Source: an uncultured Clostridia bacterium (GTDB lineage: Bacteria > Bacillota > Clostridia > UBA1381). From it: 64,000 nucleotides of DNA. A model generated the notes under the pieces. That model did no database searches, had not been told where the DNA came from, and saw only the letters and a list, made by a program, of their open reading frames with translations. A program made the position numbers and the translations under genes. Shown here piece by piece: positions 26,212 through 35,076 of this stretch. Numbering within the stretch: the first letter of the stretch is position 1; each line of letters begins with the position of its first letter. Where the stretch lies: positions 248,001-312,000 of the forward strand of contig CAKSFT010000001.1 in assembly GCA_934454145.1 (NCBI GenBank), in the 5' to 3' direction.

Positions 26212-26236
26212 CTTTAAACAGAATATACCGTCACCG

Positions 26237-27352
26237 TCAAATCACGGTTCCCTTTGCAATTGCAAGCGGATAGCTCTTCTGTCCGATAAGCCGTCTGCCC
26301 TCTGTGATGTGTACCTCTTTGTCAAAAACCACATGGTCAAGCGTGACGTCCGGATCTATCACAGAATCCTGCATTATTATGCAGTTTCTCACAACAGCGC
26401 CCTTTGCGATTTTCACGCCGCGCGACAATACAGAATTTTCCACCCTTCCCTCAATAAGACAACCGTCCGAAATAAAGCTGTTTTTTATCACTGCATTTTC
26501 ACCGTATTTTGTGGGTGACTGGTCCTTGGTCTTGGTAAACACAGGTCTTTCGGAATGGAATATTTCCGTTCTCACGTCATTGTCCAAAAAATCCATGTTG
26601 CTCTTATAGTATGCCTTAAGCGAATCGATTTTATCACAAAAACCGTCAAATTTGTATCCGTATATCCGCAGTCCGCCCAGCTTCTTTGCCAGTGCGTCTT
26701 TCACAAAGTCATGGTCGCCCCGTGCGCTGCATTCGTCTATGATGCTTTCCAAAAGCGCCTTTTCCATTATATACAAATCCATGCCGGCATATGCAGTCTT
26801 GGGATAATACGGCTTGACCTCAATATCCGTGATTCTGCCGTCCTCTGCCATGTCAAACAGGGTAAAACGCGAAAGCTCTTTTTCGTCATATCCCGTCAAA
26901 TCCTTATAGACAACGGTCACGTCTGCCTGGCTCTGCACATGGGCTTCACATATTTTTTCAAAATCTATATTGTAAATGTAATCTCCCATAGACAAAATTA
27001 CATAAGTCTGGTCACTGCGCCTTATATAATCTCTCACGCCCTCCAGCATGTCAATGTTCCCCGCAAAGCCCCTGTGTGTTTCGTTCACCACATTTGGCGG
27101 AAGGACATTCAAGCCCTGTTTTTTTCTGTCCAAATCCCACGGCTTGCCCGACTTTATGTGATCCATAAGCGAAAGATAATTTGCCTTTGTGACAACACCG
27201 ACATTTGTTATGCCGGCATTGCTCATGCCCGAAAGCACAAAATCTATTATCCTGTATCTGCCGGCAATCGGAAGCGCCGCCACAGCACGCTTATCGCTTA
27301 TCGGCGGAATCCTTTCATCATTTGTGACAATTATACCCATTGTATCAATCAT
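26237..27352 (-). CDS. glgD: GlgD, regulatory-type subunit of glucose-1-phosphate adenylyltransferase
   Basis: Protein of 372 aa related to GlgC over its length, with a nucleotidyltransferase fold and a C-terminal left-handed beta-helix (ENSVLSRGVKIAKGAVVRNC, ITEGRRLIG). The GGxGTRL catalytic loop of true pyrophosphorylases is absent: the matching place reads TMGIIVTNDERIPPIS. This is the GlgD pattern in Firmicutes, where GlgD alone is poorly active but forms a more active hetero-oligomer with GlgC. The ATG at 27352 is 7 bases after GGAGA; the earlier in-frame start at 27388 is unlikely. Neighbour of glgC in the same operon. Confidence 0.94.
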   Translation of the reverse strand: MIDTMGIIVTNDERIPPISDKRAVAALPIAGRYRIIDFVLSGMSNAGITNVGVVTKANYLSLMDHIKSGKPWDLDRKKQGLNVLPPNVVNETHRGFAGNIDMLEGVRDYIRRSDQTYVILSMGDYIYNIDFEKICEAHVQSQADVTVVYKDLTGYDEKELSRFTLFDMAEDGRITDIEVKPYYPKTAYAGMDLYIMEKALLESIIDECSARGDHDFVKDALAKKLGGLRIYGYKFDGFCDKIDSLKAYYKSNMDFLDNDVRTEIFHSERPVFTKTKDQSPTKYGENAVIKNSFISDGCLIEGRVENSVLSRGVKIAKGAVVRNCIIMQDSVIDPDVTLDHVVFDKEVHITEGRRLIGQKSYPLAIAKGTVI

Positions 27353-27419
27353 TTCATTATCTCCTTCTGTTTTATTCGCACCGCGCAATTATAAAATGCA
27401 AATTTTACAATCGCATATT

Positions 27420-28628
27420 TTATTCGCTTTCAACCATTGAACCCTTTGCAATCACTGCATTTTCGGAAACCGTTGCCCCGCCCTCGACCAGCACGATTCC
27501 GCCCGTGCACATGGGGGAGGCATAAGCATTGTTTTCATCTTCTCTCACGCCGATTTCCGCGCCGTCTTTGACAACCGCGCCCTCGCCGATAATCGCTCTT
27601 TCTATCCGCACATTGTGCCCGATAACCGCGCCAGACATTATCACCGATTCCTTTATCAGACTGCCTTTTTCTATGGTTGTATCGCTTGATATAACAGAAT
27701 TTTCCACAGTGCCGTTTATATAGCAACCCTCCGTGATGCTGCTGTTTCTGATGCTTGCGTCCTTCCCGACATAGTGCGGTTCATACGCCATGTTTCTGGA
27801 ATATATCCTCCACTTGCGCTCCGACAGGTCAAATTTCGGATTTTTCCCGATTAAATCCATATTCGCCTCCCAAAGGCTGTACACTGTGCCGACATCTTTC
27901 CAATATCCTTCAAATTCCCATGCCGAAAGCTTTTCATGATTTGCAAGCATTTTGGGTATAATATTTTTCCCGAAATCGTTTGATGATTCCGAATCCTGCT
28001 CATCCTCGGTGAGATATTTTTTCAGTTTTTCATAGTCAAATATATATATCCCCATTGACGCAAGGTTGCTTTTCGGATTCTTCGGCTTTTCCTCAAATTC
28101 AACAATGTTTCCTTCTCCGTCAACGTTCATAATCCCGAAACGGCTTGCCTCTTCCCACGGCACAGGCATGACGGCAATCGTGATTGCTGCGCCGCTTTCA
28201 CGGTGCTTTTTCAGCATTTCGCCATAATGCATTTTGTATATATGGTCGCCGGAAAGTATAAGTACATTTTCCGGGTGAAATTTCTCAAGAAATCCAAGGT
28301 TCTGATATATCGCATTTGCAGTTCCTTTGTACCATTCCCCTGCCTTTGCGCTTTGATACGGCGGCAGGACATAAACACCGCCGTTGTTTCTGTCCAAATC
28401 CCACGGGTTTCCGTTGCCTATATAAGTATTGAGAACCAACGGCTGATACTGGGTCAGCACACCCACCGTATCGATGCCGGAATGTACACAGTTTGAAAGC
28501 GGGAAATCTATAATCCTGTATTTTCCGCCAAATGCAACGGCAGGCTTTGCGACATTCTTTGTCAGTGCCCCCAGCCTTGTGCCCTGTCCTCCCGCAAGAA
28601 TCATTGCAACACACTCTTTTGAAGCCAT
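27420..28628 (-). CDS. glgC: Glucose-1-phosphate adenylyltransferase, catalytic subunit
   Basis: Protein of 402 aa that makes ADP-glucose from ATP and glucose 1-phosphate, the committed step of bacterial glycogen synthesis. MILAGGQGTRLGALTKNVAK at the start is the nucleotide-binding loop with the arginine and lysine intact. FPLSNCVHSGI, the glucose-1-phosphate contact region FEEKPKNPKS and repeated hexapeptide-helix turns at the C-terminus follow. It is 22 bp after glgB and 67 bp before glgD. Confidence 0.96.
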   Translation of the reverse strand: MASKECVAMILAGGQGTRLGALTKNVAKPAVAFGGKYRIIDFPLSNCVHSGIDTVGVLTQYQPLVLNTYIGNGNPWDLDRNNGGVYVLPPYQSAKAGEWYKGTANAIYQNLGFLEKFHPENVLILSGDHIYKMHYGEMLKKHRESGAAITIAVMPVPWEEASRFGIMNVDGEGNIVEFEEKPKNPKSNLASMGIYIFDYEKLKKYLTEDEQDSESSNDFGKNIIPKMLANHEKLSAWEFEGYWKDVGTVYSLWEANMDLIGKNPKFDLSERKWRIYSRNMAYEPHYVGKDASIRNSSITEGCYINGTVENSVISSDTTIEKGSLIKESVIMSGAVIGHNVRIERAIIGEGAVVKDGAEIGVREDENNAYASPMCTGGIVLVEGGATVSENAVIAKGSMVESE

Positions 28629-28650
28629 TTAAAATCATCCTCCAACTAAA

Positions 28651-30558
28651 CTATTTTTTCTTTTTTTCCTTTCGGATATATAATGCGGACAATCCGTTTA
28701 TATCTATTTTCAAGGAATATGGATACTCCCCAAAGCTCATTTTCTCTGCCTTATATTTTGCCTTTTTCTTTTTTGCACAGCCCCCAAATTCCTCCCAAGA
28801 GCTGTCTATTTCAACAACATATTCCCCCGCCGACGGCACACCAATCACATAATGCTTCCTGCACACCGGCGTAAAATTACACACAACTATGACATTGTCG
28901 CCCCTGCGTTTCCCTTTGCGCATAAAAGAAAGCACAGAGTTTTCACAATCATGGTCATTTATCCAGGCAAACCCGTCCCAGTTTTCTTCGTTTTGCCAAA
29001 AAGGCTTGCTGTCCAGATAATAATGGTTTATGGTCTTTAGATATCTGTTGAGCTTATAATGCTTTTCATATTCTAAAAGCTTCCATTCCAAACCTTCATC
29101 ATAGCGCCATTCTATAAATTCGCCCAAATCTCCGCCCATAAACATAAGCTTTTTACCCGGCAATGCCAAAAAATATGCTATAAGCGTCCTGTATGACGCA
29201 AATTTTGCATCGTAGTCCCCTGACATCTTGTTCAGCAGCGAGCATTTGCCATGCACCACCTCGTCATGCGACAAGGGGAGAATAAAATTTTCCGAATATG
29301 CATAAAACATAAGGAATGTCAAAAGATTATGGTTTCCTTTTCTGAAAAGCGGATCCATGGACATATATCTCAATGTGTCATTCATCCAGCCCATGTTCCA
29401 TTTATAATTGAACCCCAGGCCGCCTTTGTCCACAGACCCCGTGACCATTCCCCATGCCGTGGATTCTTCGGCAATCATCAGTATGTTGGGGAACTCCGAA
29501 AACATCATTTTGTTCAGATTTCTCAGGAAATCTATCGCCTCTATATTTTGGTTTCCGCCGTATATATTCGGCACCCATTCTCCGTCATTGCGGCTATAAT
29601 CACGATAAAGCATTGACGAAACCGCGTCAACCCTGAGCCCGTCCATGTGGAATTCACGGCACCAAAAATATGCCGACGACATCAGAAAAGACACAACCTC
29701 GTTCCGGCTGTAGTCAAACACCATTGTCCCCCAGTCTTTGTGCTCGCCGATTCTCGGGTCGGCATATTCGTATGTCGCTGTGCCGTCAAACATAAACAAG
29801 CCGTGCCTGTCCCTGGGGAAATGTGCCGGCACCCAGTCCATAATCACAAATAATCCGTTTTTGTGGCATTCGTCTATAAAATACTTCAAATCCTCCGGTG
29901 TGCCGTATCTGCTTGTGGCAGAAAAATAGCCCGTCACCTGATATCCCCAGGAGCCGTCAAACGGATATTCCGTCACCGGCATCATCTCGATGTGGGTATA
30001 ACCCATGTCCCTGACATATGGTATCAATTCCGCCGCAAGCTCGCGGTATGTGTAAAAACTGCCGTCCTCGTGCTGTTTCCAGCTCCCAAGGTGTACTTCG
30101 TATATAAGCATCGGCTTGTCATACGGCGCGTTTTTGGCCCGTGCCGCCACCCATTTTGAATCCTGCCATTTGTATCCGCCGATGTCGCGCACGACAGAGG
30201 CAGTGTTTGGTCTGAGTTCGGAATAAAAGGCATATGGGTCTGACTTCAGGACTATGTTGCCGTTTTTGTCATAGACGGCATACTTGTACAAATCCCCTTC
30301 CGACACATTTCCAAAAACGCCGTACCACACCCCGGTTTTACTTATTTTTTCCAGCGGCATGTCCTCGTCATTCCAATTATTGAAACTGCCGCAAAGGCAC
30401 ACCTTTTCCGCATTCGGCGCCCAAACCGCAAATCTGTATCCTCCCTTTATCTTATGTGCCCCCAGCATCTCATATGTCCTGAAATTTGTCCCCTCATTGA
30501 ACAAATACAGCTGAAATTCACTTATACCTGCCCACTCTCTGTTGTTTTCCGCCGTCAT
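28651..30558 (-). CDS. glgB: 1,4-alpha-glucan branching enzyme
   Basis: Protein of 635 aa, GH13 with an N-terminal CBM48 (about residues 30-125, FAVWAPNAEKVCLCGSFNNW). It introduces alpha-1,6 branches into glycogen. Barrel landmarks are DWVPAHFPRD, the nucleophile in GLRVDAVSSML, the acid/base in MIAEESTAW and the stabiliser in LPLSHDEVVHGK. The ATG at 30558 follows AAAAGGAGGAAG. First gene of the leftward glycogen operon, with a leader of roughly 160 nt from the promoter at 30727-30755. Confidence 0.96.
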   Translation of the reverse strand: MTAENNREWAGISEFQLYLFNEGTNFRTYEMLGAHKIKGGYRFAVWAPNAEKVCLCGSFNNWNDEDMPLEKISKTGVWYGVFGNVSEGDLYKYAVYDKNGNIVLKSDPYAFYSELRPNTASVVRDIGGYKWQDSKWVAARAKNAPYDKPMLIYEVHLGSWKQHEDGSFYTYRELAAELIPYVRDMGYTHIEMMPVTEYPFDGSWGYQVTGYFSATSRYGTPEDLKYFIDECHKNGLFVIMDWVPAHFPRDRHGLFMFDGTATYEYADPRIGEHKDWGTMVFDYSRNEVVSFLMSSAYFWCREFHMDGLRVDAVSSMLYRDYSRNDGEWVPNIYGGNQNIEAIDFLRNLNKMMFSEFPNILMIAEESTAWGMVTGSVDKGGLGFNYKWNMGWMNDTLRYMSMDPLFRKGNHNLLTFLMFYAYSENFILPLSHDEVVHGKCSLLNKMSGDYDAKFASYRTLIAYFLALPGKKLMFMGGDLGEFIEWRYDEGLEWKLLEYEKHYKLNRYLKTINHYYLDSKPFWQNEENWDGFAWINDHDCENSVLSFMRKGKRRGDNVIVVCNFTPVCRKHYVIGVPSAGEYVVEIDSSWEEFGGCAKKKKAKYKAEKMSFGEYPYSLKIDINGLSALYIRKEKKKK

Positions 30559-30726
30559 TTCTTCCTCCTTTTAATCTGCAAGTAAAATATTCTGTATATA
30601 CTATTATATTTTGCCAAACACATTATTATTACTCAATGCTAAAATTTTTACGAAATATTTATAAATCTTCTGCCACCGGTCACGCCGGACGCACAGATGC
30701 ATATATGTATAAATGTTATTTTATAT

Positions 30727-30755
30727 ATTATACCATATTCAATGTGTACAGTAAA
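30727..30755 (-). promoter_or_regulatory. Probable extended -10 promoter of the glycogen operon
   Basis: On the - strand TTTACT (30750-30755), 17-bp spacer, TGG then TATAAT (30727-30732). The weak -35 is offset by the extended -10 TG. Confidence 0.6.
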
Positions 30756-30874
30756 TAACCATACCAAACGAAATTTATAGTTAAAAATAGACAAATTGTA
30801 TAAAATTAACCGTTTTTTTCTTTTTTCAATCTCAAAATGGTTAATTTTTTGTAAAATCATTTAAAATCCAGCGC

Positions 30875-30903
30875 TTGACACAAAATTCTTTAAGAGGTAT
30901 AAT
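30875..30903 (+). promoter_or_regulatory. Consensus promoter of mrp
   Basis: TTGACA (30875-30880), 17 bp, TATAAT (30898-30903). Confidence 0.88.
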
Positions 30904-30935
30904 AGGGGTATACAAAAATGTTTGGAGTGAGTAAT

Positions 30936-31751
30936 TTGAGTAATGAATGTAGCCATGATTGCGGAAGCTGCTCTTCAAAATGCGCAGATGCAATACAAAA
31001 AGACCCCCTTCACCCCCTGGCTGAGGTGAAGAAGGTCATCGCCGTTGTCAGCGGAAAAGGCGGTGTCGGCAAATCCATAGTGACCTCGCTTATGTCTGTC
31101 ATCATGCAGCGCCGCGGATACAATTCCGCCATACTGGACGCCGACATCACCGGTCCCTCGGTGCCGAAGGCTTTCGGCATAACCGAAAAGGCAGAGGGCA
31201 CAGACACGGGGCTTTACCCTGTGACGTCAAAGCTCGGCACGCAGATAATGTCGGTAAACGTCCTGTTGGAAAACGAAACCGACCCTGTCATATGGCGCGG
31301 TCCTGTGATTGCCGGCACGGTCAAACAATTCTGGACAGACGTGATATGGAACGATGTTGACTATATGTTTGTGGACATGCCCCCGGGCACCGGTGATGTG
31401 CCGCTGACTGTTTTCCAGTCATTGCCCGTGGACGGGCTCATCGTTGTGACATCTCCGCAGGAGCTTGTTTCCATGATTGTGGAAAAGGCTGTGAAAATGG
31501 CGGAAATGATGAATGTGCCGATACTCGGCATTGTTGAAAACATGTCATATTTCAAATGTCCCGATTGCTCTGCCGTACACTATCTCTTCGGCAAAAGCAA
31601 CATTGAGGAAATTGCGGCAAAGCACAGCATTGACACCGTTGCAAAGCTGCCGATTGACCCCAAGCTTGCCGCGGCATGCGACAAAGGAATGATTGAACTT
31701 TTTGAAGGCACATGGCTTGATGCCATGGCGGACAAAATTGAAAAAATCTGA
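30936..31751 (+). CDS. Mrp/NBP35-family iron-sulfur cluster carrier ATPase
   Basis: Protein of 271 aa with the proposed start TTG 30936, 8 bases after GGAG; an ATG at 30918 would bury that ribosome site. The N-terminal cysteine group CSHDCGSCSSKC is followed by the deviant Walker A VSGKGGVGKS, DADITGPSVPKAFG and MFVDMPPGTGDVPLT. The C-terminal CxxC is in FKCPDC. Such dimers hold a bridging 4Fe-4S cluster at the CxxC and deliver it to apoproteins; Fe-S enzymes such as aconitase nearby are possible clients. In Bacillus a homologue (SalA) lies next to cwlD, as here, though facing it. Confidence 0.93.
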   Translation: MSNECSHDCGSCSSKCADAIQKDPLHPLAEVKKVIAVVSGKGGVGKSIVTSLMSVIMQRRGYNSAILDADITGPSVPKAFGITEKAEGTDTGLYPVTSKLGTQIMSVNVLLENETDPVIWRGPVIAGTVKQFWTDVIWNDVDYMFVDMPPGTGDVPLTVFQSLPVDGLIVVTSPQELVSMIVEKAVKMAEMMNVPILGIVENMSYFKCPDCSAVHYLFGKSNIEEIAAKHSIDTVAKLPIDPKLAAACDKGMIELFEGTWLDAMADKIEKI

Positions 31752-31808
31752 TTTTTTAATTTTGTATAATCTCCCTCTGTTCAAAGATTTAAGAAAATTT
31801 TGGAAATA

Positions 31809-31847
31809 AAATAACTATCCACCCACACATTGAGTGGATAGTTATTT
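31809..31847. terminator. Intrinsic terminator between mrp and cwlD
   Basis: AAATAACTATCCAC (31809-31822) pairs perfectly with GTGGATAGTTATTT (31834-31847), followed by further T residues on the + strand; A/T-flanked on both sides, so useful to both converging genes. Confidence 0.9.
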
Positions 31848-31891
31848 TTGCGGTATGGGAATAATATTTCGGAACACTTTCACCAACCCCT

Positions 31892-32605
31892 TTATTTGTT
31901 GTTTTTATAATATTCCTCCACCGCGTCGCCTATCGCCCAGGCAATCCGCGCTTGATATTCTTCACTTTTAAGTTTTTCTTCCTCTTCCGGGTTGGAAAGA
32001 AAACCACACTCTGCCAAAATTGCGGGCACGGGCGGATTTTTCATCAAAAACAACCCGGTGTCGGCGGTTTTCACGGCATGAGTTTTTGCGCCTGTCACGT
32101 CCGCCGCCTTTTTTTGGATAAGTTCGGCAAGCTCCGAGATTTCCGGGTGATTTGCAGAATAGAAAAAATGCAGTCCGCGCGCGGACTTGTCGGGATAAGA
32201 ATTCATATGAATCGATATAAAAAGCTCTGCTCCGCTTTCTTTTATAATCTGTTTTCTCTTTCTCATATCGTTTTTCTTCATCTGCCGTATGGTGCTTTCC
32301 TCATCTACCGCCAGGCTGTCCGCGCCTTCGCGCGTCATAAGGGTCAAAAACCCTTTCCCCTGCAAAACCTCCTGTGTTTTTTTTGCAATGCTCAGGTTTA
32401 TCTCATGCTCCACCGTTCCGTCTGAGCCCACCGCGCCGCCGTCTGGCAAGCCGTGCCCCGCGTCAAGCACAACCATTATGCTTTTGCGGTTTGCGGAAAA
32501 CGTGTGTGCAAGGCGCGAAAACCGCAGCACCGCCCCTGCCGATATTCCCAGAAAAACTATAAGCGCAAAAGTTATAACCTGTTTTTTGCTCTTTACAACA
32601 AACAT
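31892..32605 (-). CDS. cwlD: N-acetylmuramoyl-L-alanine amidase, CwlD-like
   Basis: Protein of 237 aa with one N-terminal membrane anchor or uncleaved signal (about residues 8-26) and an Amidase_3 domain. The zinc ligands are seen in LDAGHGLPDGGAVG (His), VEHEINLSIAK (Glu) and ISIHMNSYPD (His); the catalytic glutamate is in AILAECGFLSN. CwlD removes peptide side chains from muramic acid so that muramic-delta-lactam can form in spore cortex, which is needed for germination. This size, domain layout and mrp neighbour fit CwlD better than a vegetative autolysin. The ribosome site AGGTG (32614-32618) lies within a hairpin. Confidence 0.88.
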   Translation of the reverse strand: MFVVKSKKQVITFALIVFLGISAGAVLRFSRLAHTFSANRKSIMVVLDAGHGLPDGGAVGSDGTVEHEINLSIAKKTQEVLQGKGFLTLMTREGADSLAVDEESTIRQMKKNDMRKRKQIIKESGAELFISIHMNSYPDKSARGLHFFYSANHPEISELAELIQKKAADVTGAKTHAVKTADTGLFLMKNPPVPAILAECGFLSNPEEEEKLKSEEYQARIAWAIGDAVEEYYKNNK

Positions 32606-32607
32606 AA

Positions 32608-32656
32608 AAAAATCACCTGCACAACATACTTACTATGATGTTATGCGGTGATTTTT
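32608..32656 (-). terminator. Hairpin that ends fprA and overlaps the cwlD ribosome site
   Basis: AAAAATCACC (32608-32617) pairs with GGTGATTTTT (32647-32656), with further inner pairing (GCA/TGC and ACAT/ATGT). Read leftward the stem runs into T7. The cwlD Shine-Dalgarno AGGTG is in the second arm. Confidence 0.75.
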
Positions 32657-32671
32657 CTCATTATTCTTTTT

Positions 32672-33826
32672 TTATTTCAGCAATTCTTCCGCCAGCTTTT
32701 CCATTTCCTCAATGTTGTTCTGTTTCATGGCAGAACGCAGCGTAACCTTGTTTTCACACAGAGTTATGTTTTTCATTCCTTCCAGATATGCGCTCATAAG
32801 CTTGCCCGACATCGGCGCCCAGCTCCCGTTTTCCACGATTGCCGCGCGGCGGTTTTGATATGCCTTTGCCTTCAGGTGCAGAAGAAAATCCTCCATGCAC
32901 GGGAAAAGCCCCGCATCATATGTCGGCGCGGCAACAACCAGTTTGTCATACCTGAATGCGTCCTCCACAGCCTCGGCAATGTCATCACGCGAAAGGTCTG
33001 TCAAAACAACCTTCTTCGCGCCCTTCGCCGTCAGGATATCGGCAAGCTTTTTTGCCGCCTCCATGGTGTTGCCGTGAATCGATGCACACGCAATCAATAC
33101 GCCGTCGTCCTCCGGCGCATAACTGCTCCATGTGTTATATTTGTCAATATAAAACCCAAGGTTTTCTGTGAGTATCGGGCCGTGCAGAGGGCAGATTTTT
33201 TCGATATCCAGTGCCGCCGCCTTTTTCAGCAAAGCCTGTACCTGTGCGCCATATTTGCCCACGATGTTAAAATAATATCTCCTTGCCTCGCATGTCCAGT
33301 CCTCGTCTGCGTCCAACGCACCGAATTTTCCGAATCCGTCTGCCGAGAAAAGAATTTTATCTTTCTTGTCATACGAAACCATAACCTCCGGCCAATGAAC
33401 CATCGGCGCCATGATGAAGGTCAGCGTATGTGCACCTAGCGCAAGTTCGTCCCCTTCCTTCACGACACGCGCCCTGCCGCTCAGGTCGGTTTCAAAAAAC
33501 TGCGGCATCATCTTCAGCGCCTTGTCGGTCATCACCAACTGCATTTTGGGATATTTCTTTGCAAGATACTCAATGTTTGCGCTGTGGTCCGGCTCCATGT
33601 GCGATATCACAAGATAATCCGGCTCCCTTTCCTCCAGCACTTCTGCAAGATTTTTCGCCCATGTTTGAGTTCCGCGCTTGTCAACAGTGTCCATCACGGC
33701 AATCTTTTCGTCCATGATTACATATGAATTGTACGAAATGCCGTTTGGCACGATATACTGGCTCTCAAACAAATCCAGTGTTTTGTCGTCTACACCCACA
33801 TAATATACCGAATCAGTTATTATCAT
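32672..33826 (-). CDS. Flavodiiron protein (A-type flavoprotein, FprA)
   Basis: Protein of 384 aa. The N-terminal MBL-like domain carries the non-haem diiron site: HMEPDHSANIEYL (H-x-E-x-D-H), HWPEVMVSYD and the late CPLHGPIL histidine. From about residue 245 a flavodoxin domain follows with the FMN loop CASIHGNTMEAA, VVAAPTYDAG and VENGSWAP. It reduces oxygen (or nitric oxide) to water using electrons from rubredoxin or similar donors, protecting anaerobic enzymes. It is 19 bp downstream of icd and ends in the hairpin at 32608-32656. Confidence 0.94.
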   Translation of the reverse strand: MIITDSVYYVGVDDKTLDLFESQYIVPNGISYNSYVIMDEKIAVMDTVDKRGTQTWAKNLAEVLEEREPDYLVISHMEPDHSANIEYLAKKYPKMQLVMTDKALKMMPQFFETDLSGRARVVKEGDELALGAHTLTFIMAPMVHWPEVMVSYDKKDKILFSADGFGKFGALDADEDWTCEARRYYFNIVGKYGAQVQALLKKAAALDIEKICPLHGPILTENLGFYIDKYNTWSSYAPEDDGVLIACASIHGNTMEAAKKLADILTAKGAKKVVLTDLSRDDIAEAVEDAFRYDKLVVAAPTYDAGLFPCMEDFLLHLKAKAYQNRRAAIVENGSWAPMSGKLMSAYLEGMKNITLCENKVTLRSAMKQNNIEEMEKLAEELLK

Positions 33827-33845
33827 AAGTTATGCTTCCTTTCTT

Positions 33846-35057
33846 TTATATAAGCTGTTTCAATCTTTCGTTTACAGCCAGCAAAAATTCTTCCGTGTCC
33901 ACTTTCTTCTTGTTAGGCAATGTGGAAAGGAGAGCCAGGTCACCTGTCATTGTGCCGTCCTCAATTGTGTCGATTGTTGCCTTTTCCAGCATGTCTGCAA
34001 ATCGGCAAAGCTCCGGTGTTTCGTCCAGTTCCCCTCTTTTTCTCATCGCGCCTGTCCACGCAAAGAGCGTAGCCACACTGTTTGTCGAAGTCTTTTCACC
34101 CTTCAGGTGCTTATAATAATGGCGCTGAACCGTGCCGTGTGCCGCCTCATATTCGTACACCCCGTCGGGCGAAACAAGCACAGAGGTCATCATCGCAAGG
34201 CTGCCGTATGCTGTTGCAACCATGTCGCTCATGACATCGCCGTCATAGTTTTTGCATGCCCAGATATATCCGCCATCAGAACGTATAACACGCGCAACGG
34301 CATCATCTATCAGGGTATAAAAATACTCGATTCCGGCATCTTTAAATCTGCCGGCATATTCTTTTTCAAATATTTCGCTGAATATATCCTTAAATCTATG
34401 GTCGTACTTTTTGGAAATTGTGTCTTTTGTCGCAAACCACAGATCCTGATTTGTGTCCAATGCAAAGTTGAAACAGCTCCTTGCAAAGCTTTCTATGGAT
34501 TTGTCAACATTGTGCAGACCCTGGATTATGCCTGATGATTTGTCAAACTTATGGATAAGCTGTCTTGTTTCATTCCCGTTTTCGTCAGTGCAGACAAGCT
34601 CACATGTGCTCCCCTTCGGCACCTGCATCTCCGTGTTTTTGTATACATCGCCATAAGCATGCCTTGCAATGGTAATCGGTTTTGTCCATGTCGGGATAAA
34701 CGGCGTTATGCCTTTTACGATAATCGGTGTCCTGAACACCGTCCCGTCCAGAATTGCCCTTATTGTACCGTTTGGCGATTTCCACATTTCCTTCAGGTTA
34801 TATTCGGTCATTCTATCGGCATTCGGCGTGATGGTGGCACATTTTACAGCAACGCCGTATTTCTTTGTCGCCTCTGCCGACTCAAAGGTCACACGGTCAT
34901 CCGTTTCATTTCTGTGTTCAAGCCCCAAATCATAATATTCGCTTTTCAGGTCGACATAAGGAAGGATAAGTATATCCTTTATCATCTTCCATATGATTCT
35001 TGTCATCTCGTCCCCGTCCATCTCAACCAGCGGGGTCTTCATCTGAATTTTTGCCAT
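33846..35057 (-). CDS. icd: NADP-dependent isocitrate dehydrogenase
   Basis: Protein of 403 aa of the eukaryote-like homodimeric IDH type. It decarboxylates isocitrate to 2-oxoglutarate with NADP. VEMDGDEMTRIIWKMIKD at the start, the isocitrate loop KSPNGTIRAILDGTVFR, the metal aspartates in WACKNYDGDVMSDMVA and the NADP-contact EAAHGTVQRHY are clear. It lies 19 bp after aconitase and 19 bp before fprA in one leftward operon. Together with aconitase it forms the oxidative arm from citrate to glutamate precursors. Citrate synthase is not in the window. Confidence 0.96.
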   Translation of the reverse strand: MAKIQMKTPLVEMDGDEMTRIIWKMIKDILILPYVDLKSEYYDLGLEHRNETDDRVTFESAEATKKYGVAVKCATITPNADRMTEYNLKEMWKSPNGTIRAILDGTVFRTPIIVKGITPFIPTWTKPITIARHAYGDVYKNTEMQVPKGSTCELVCTDENGNETRQLIHKFDKSSGIIQGLHNVDKSIESFARSCFNFALDTNQDLWFATKDTISKKYDHRFKDIFSEIFEKEYAGRFKDAGIEYFYTLIDDAVARVIRSDGGYIWACKNYDGDVMSDMVATAYGSLAMMTSVLVSPDGVYEYEAAHGTVQRHYYKHLKGEKTSTNSVATLFAWTGAMRKRGELDETPELCRFADMLEKATIDTIEDGTMTGDLALLSTLPNKKKVDTEEFLLAVNERLKQLI

Positions 35058-35076
35058 AATCTCATTCCTCCCGTTC

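Larger units (their letters stand above)
30559..30935. other. Divergent control region of the glycogen operon and mrp
   Basis: AT-rich with no coding frame. It holds a leftward promoter (30727-30755), a consensus rightward promoter (30875-30903) and a short CCGG-n5-CCGG hairpin near 30680 in the glgB leader. No known riboswitch was recognised. Confidence 0.5.

Noticed and set aside
30918..30935. ATG at 30918 as the mrp start
   Set aside because: It would place the ribosome site GGAG inside the coding region; the TTG at 30936 gives the expected cysteine-rich N-terminus at correct spacing.
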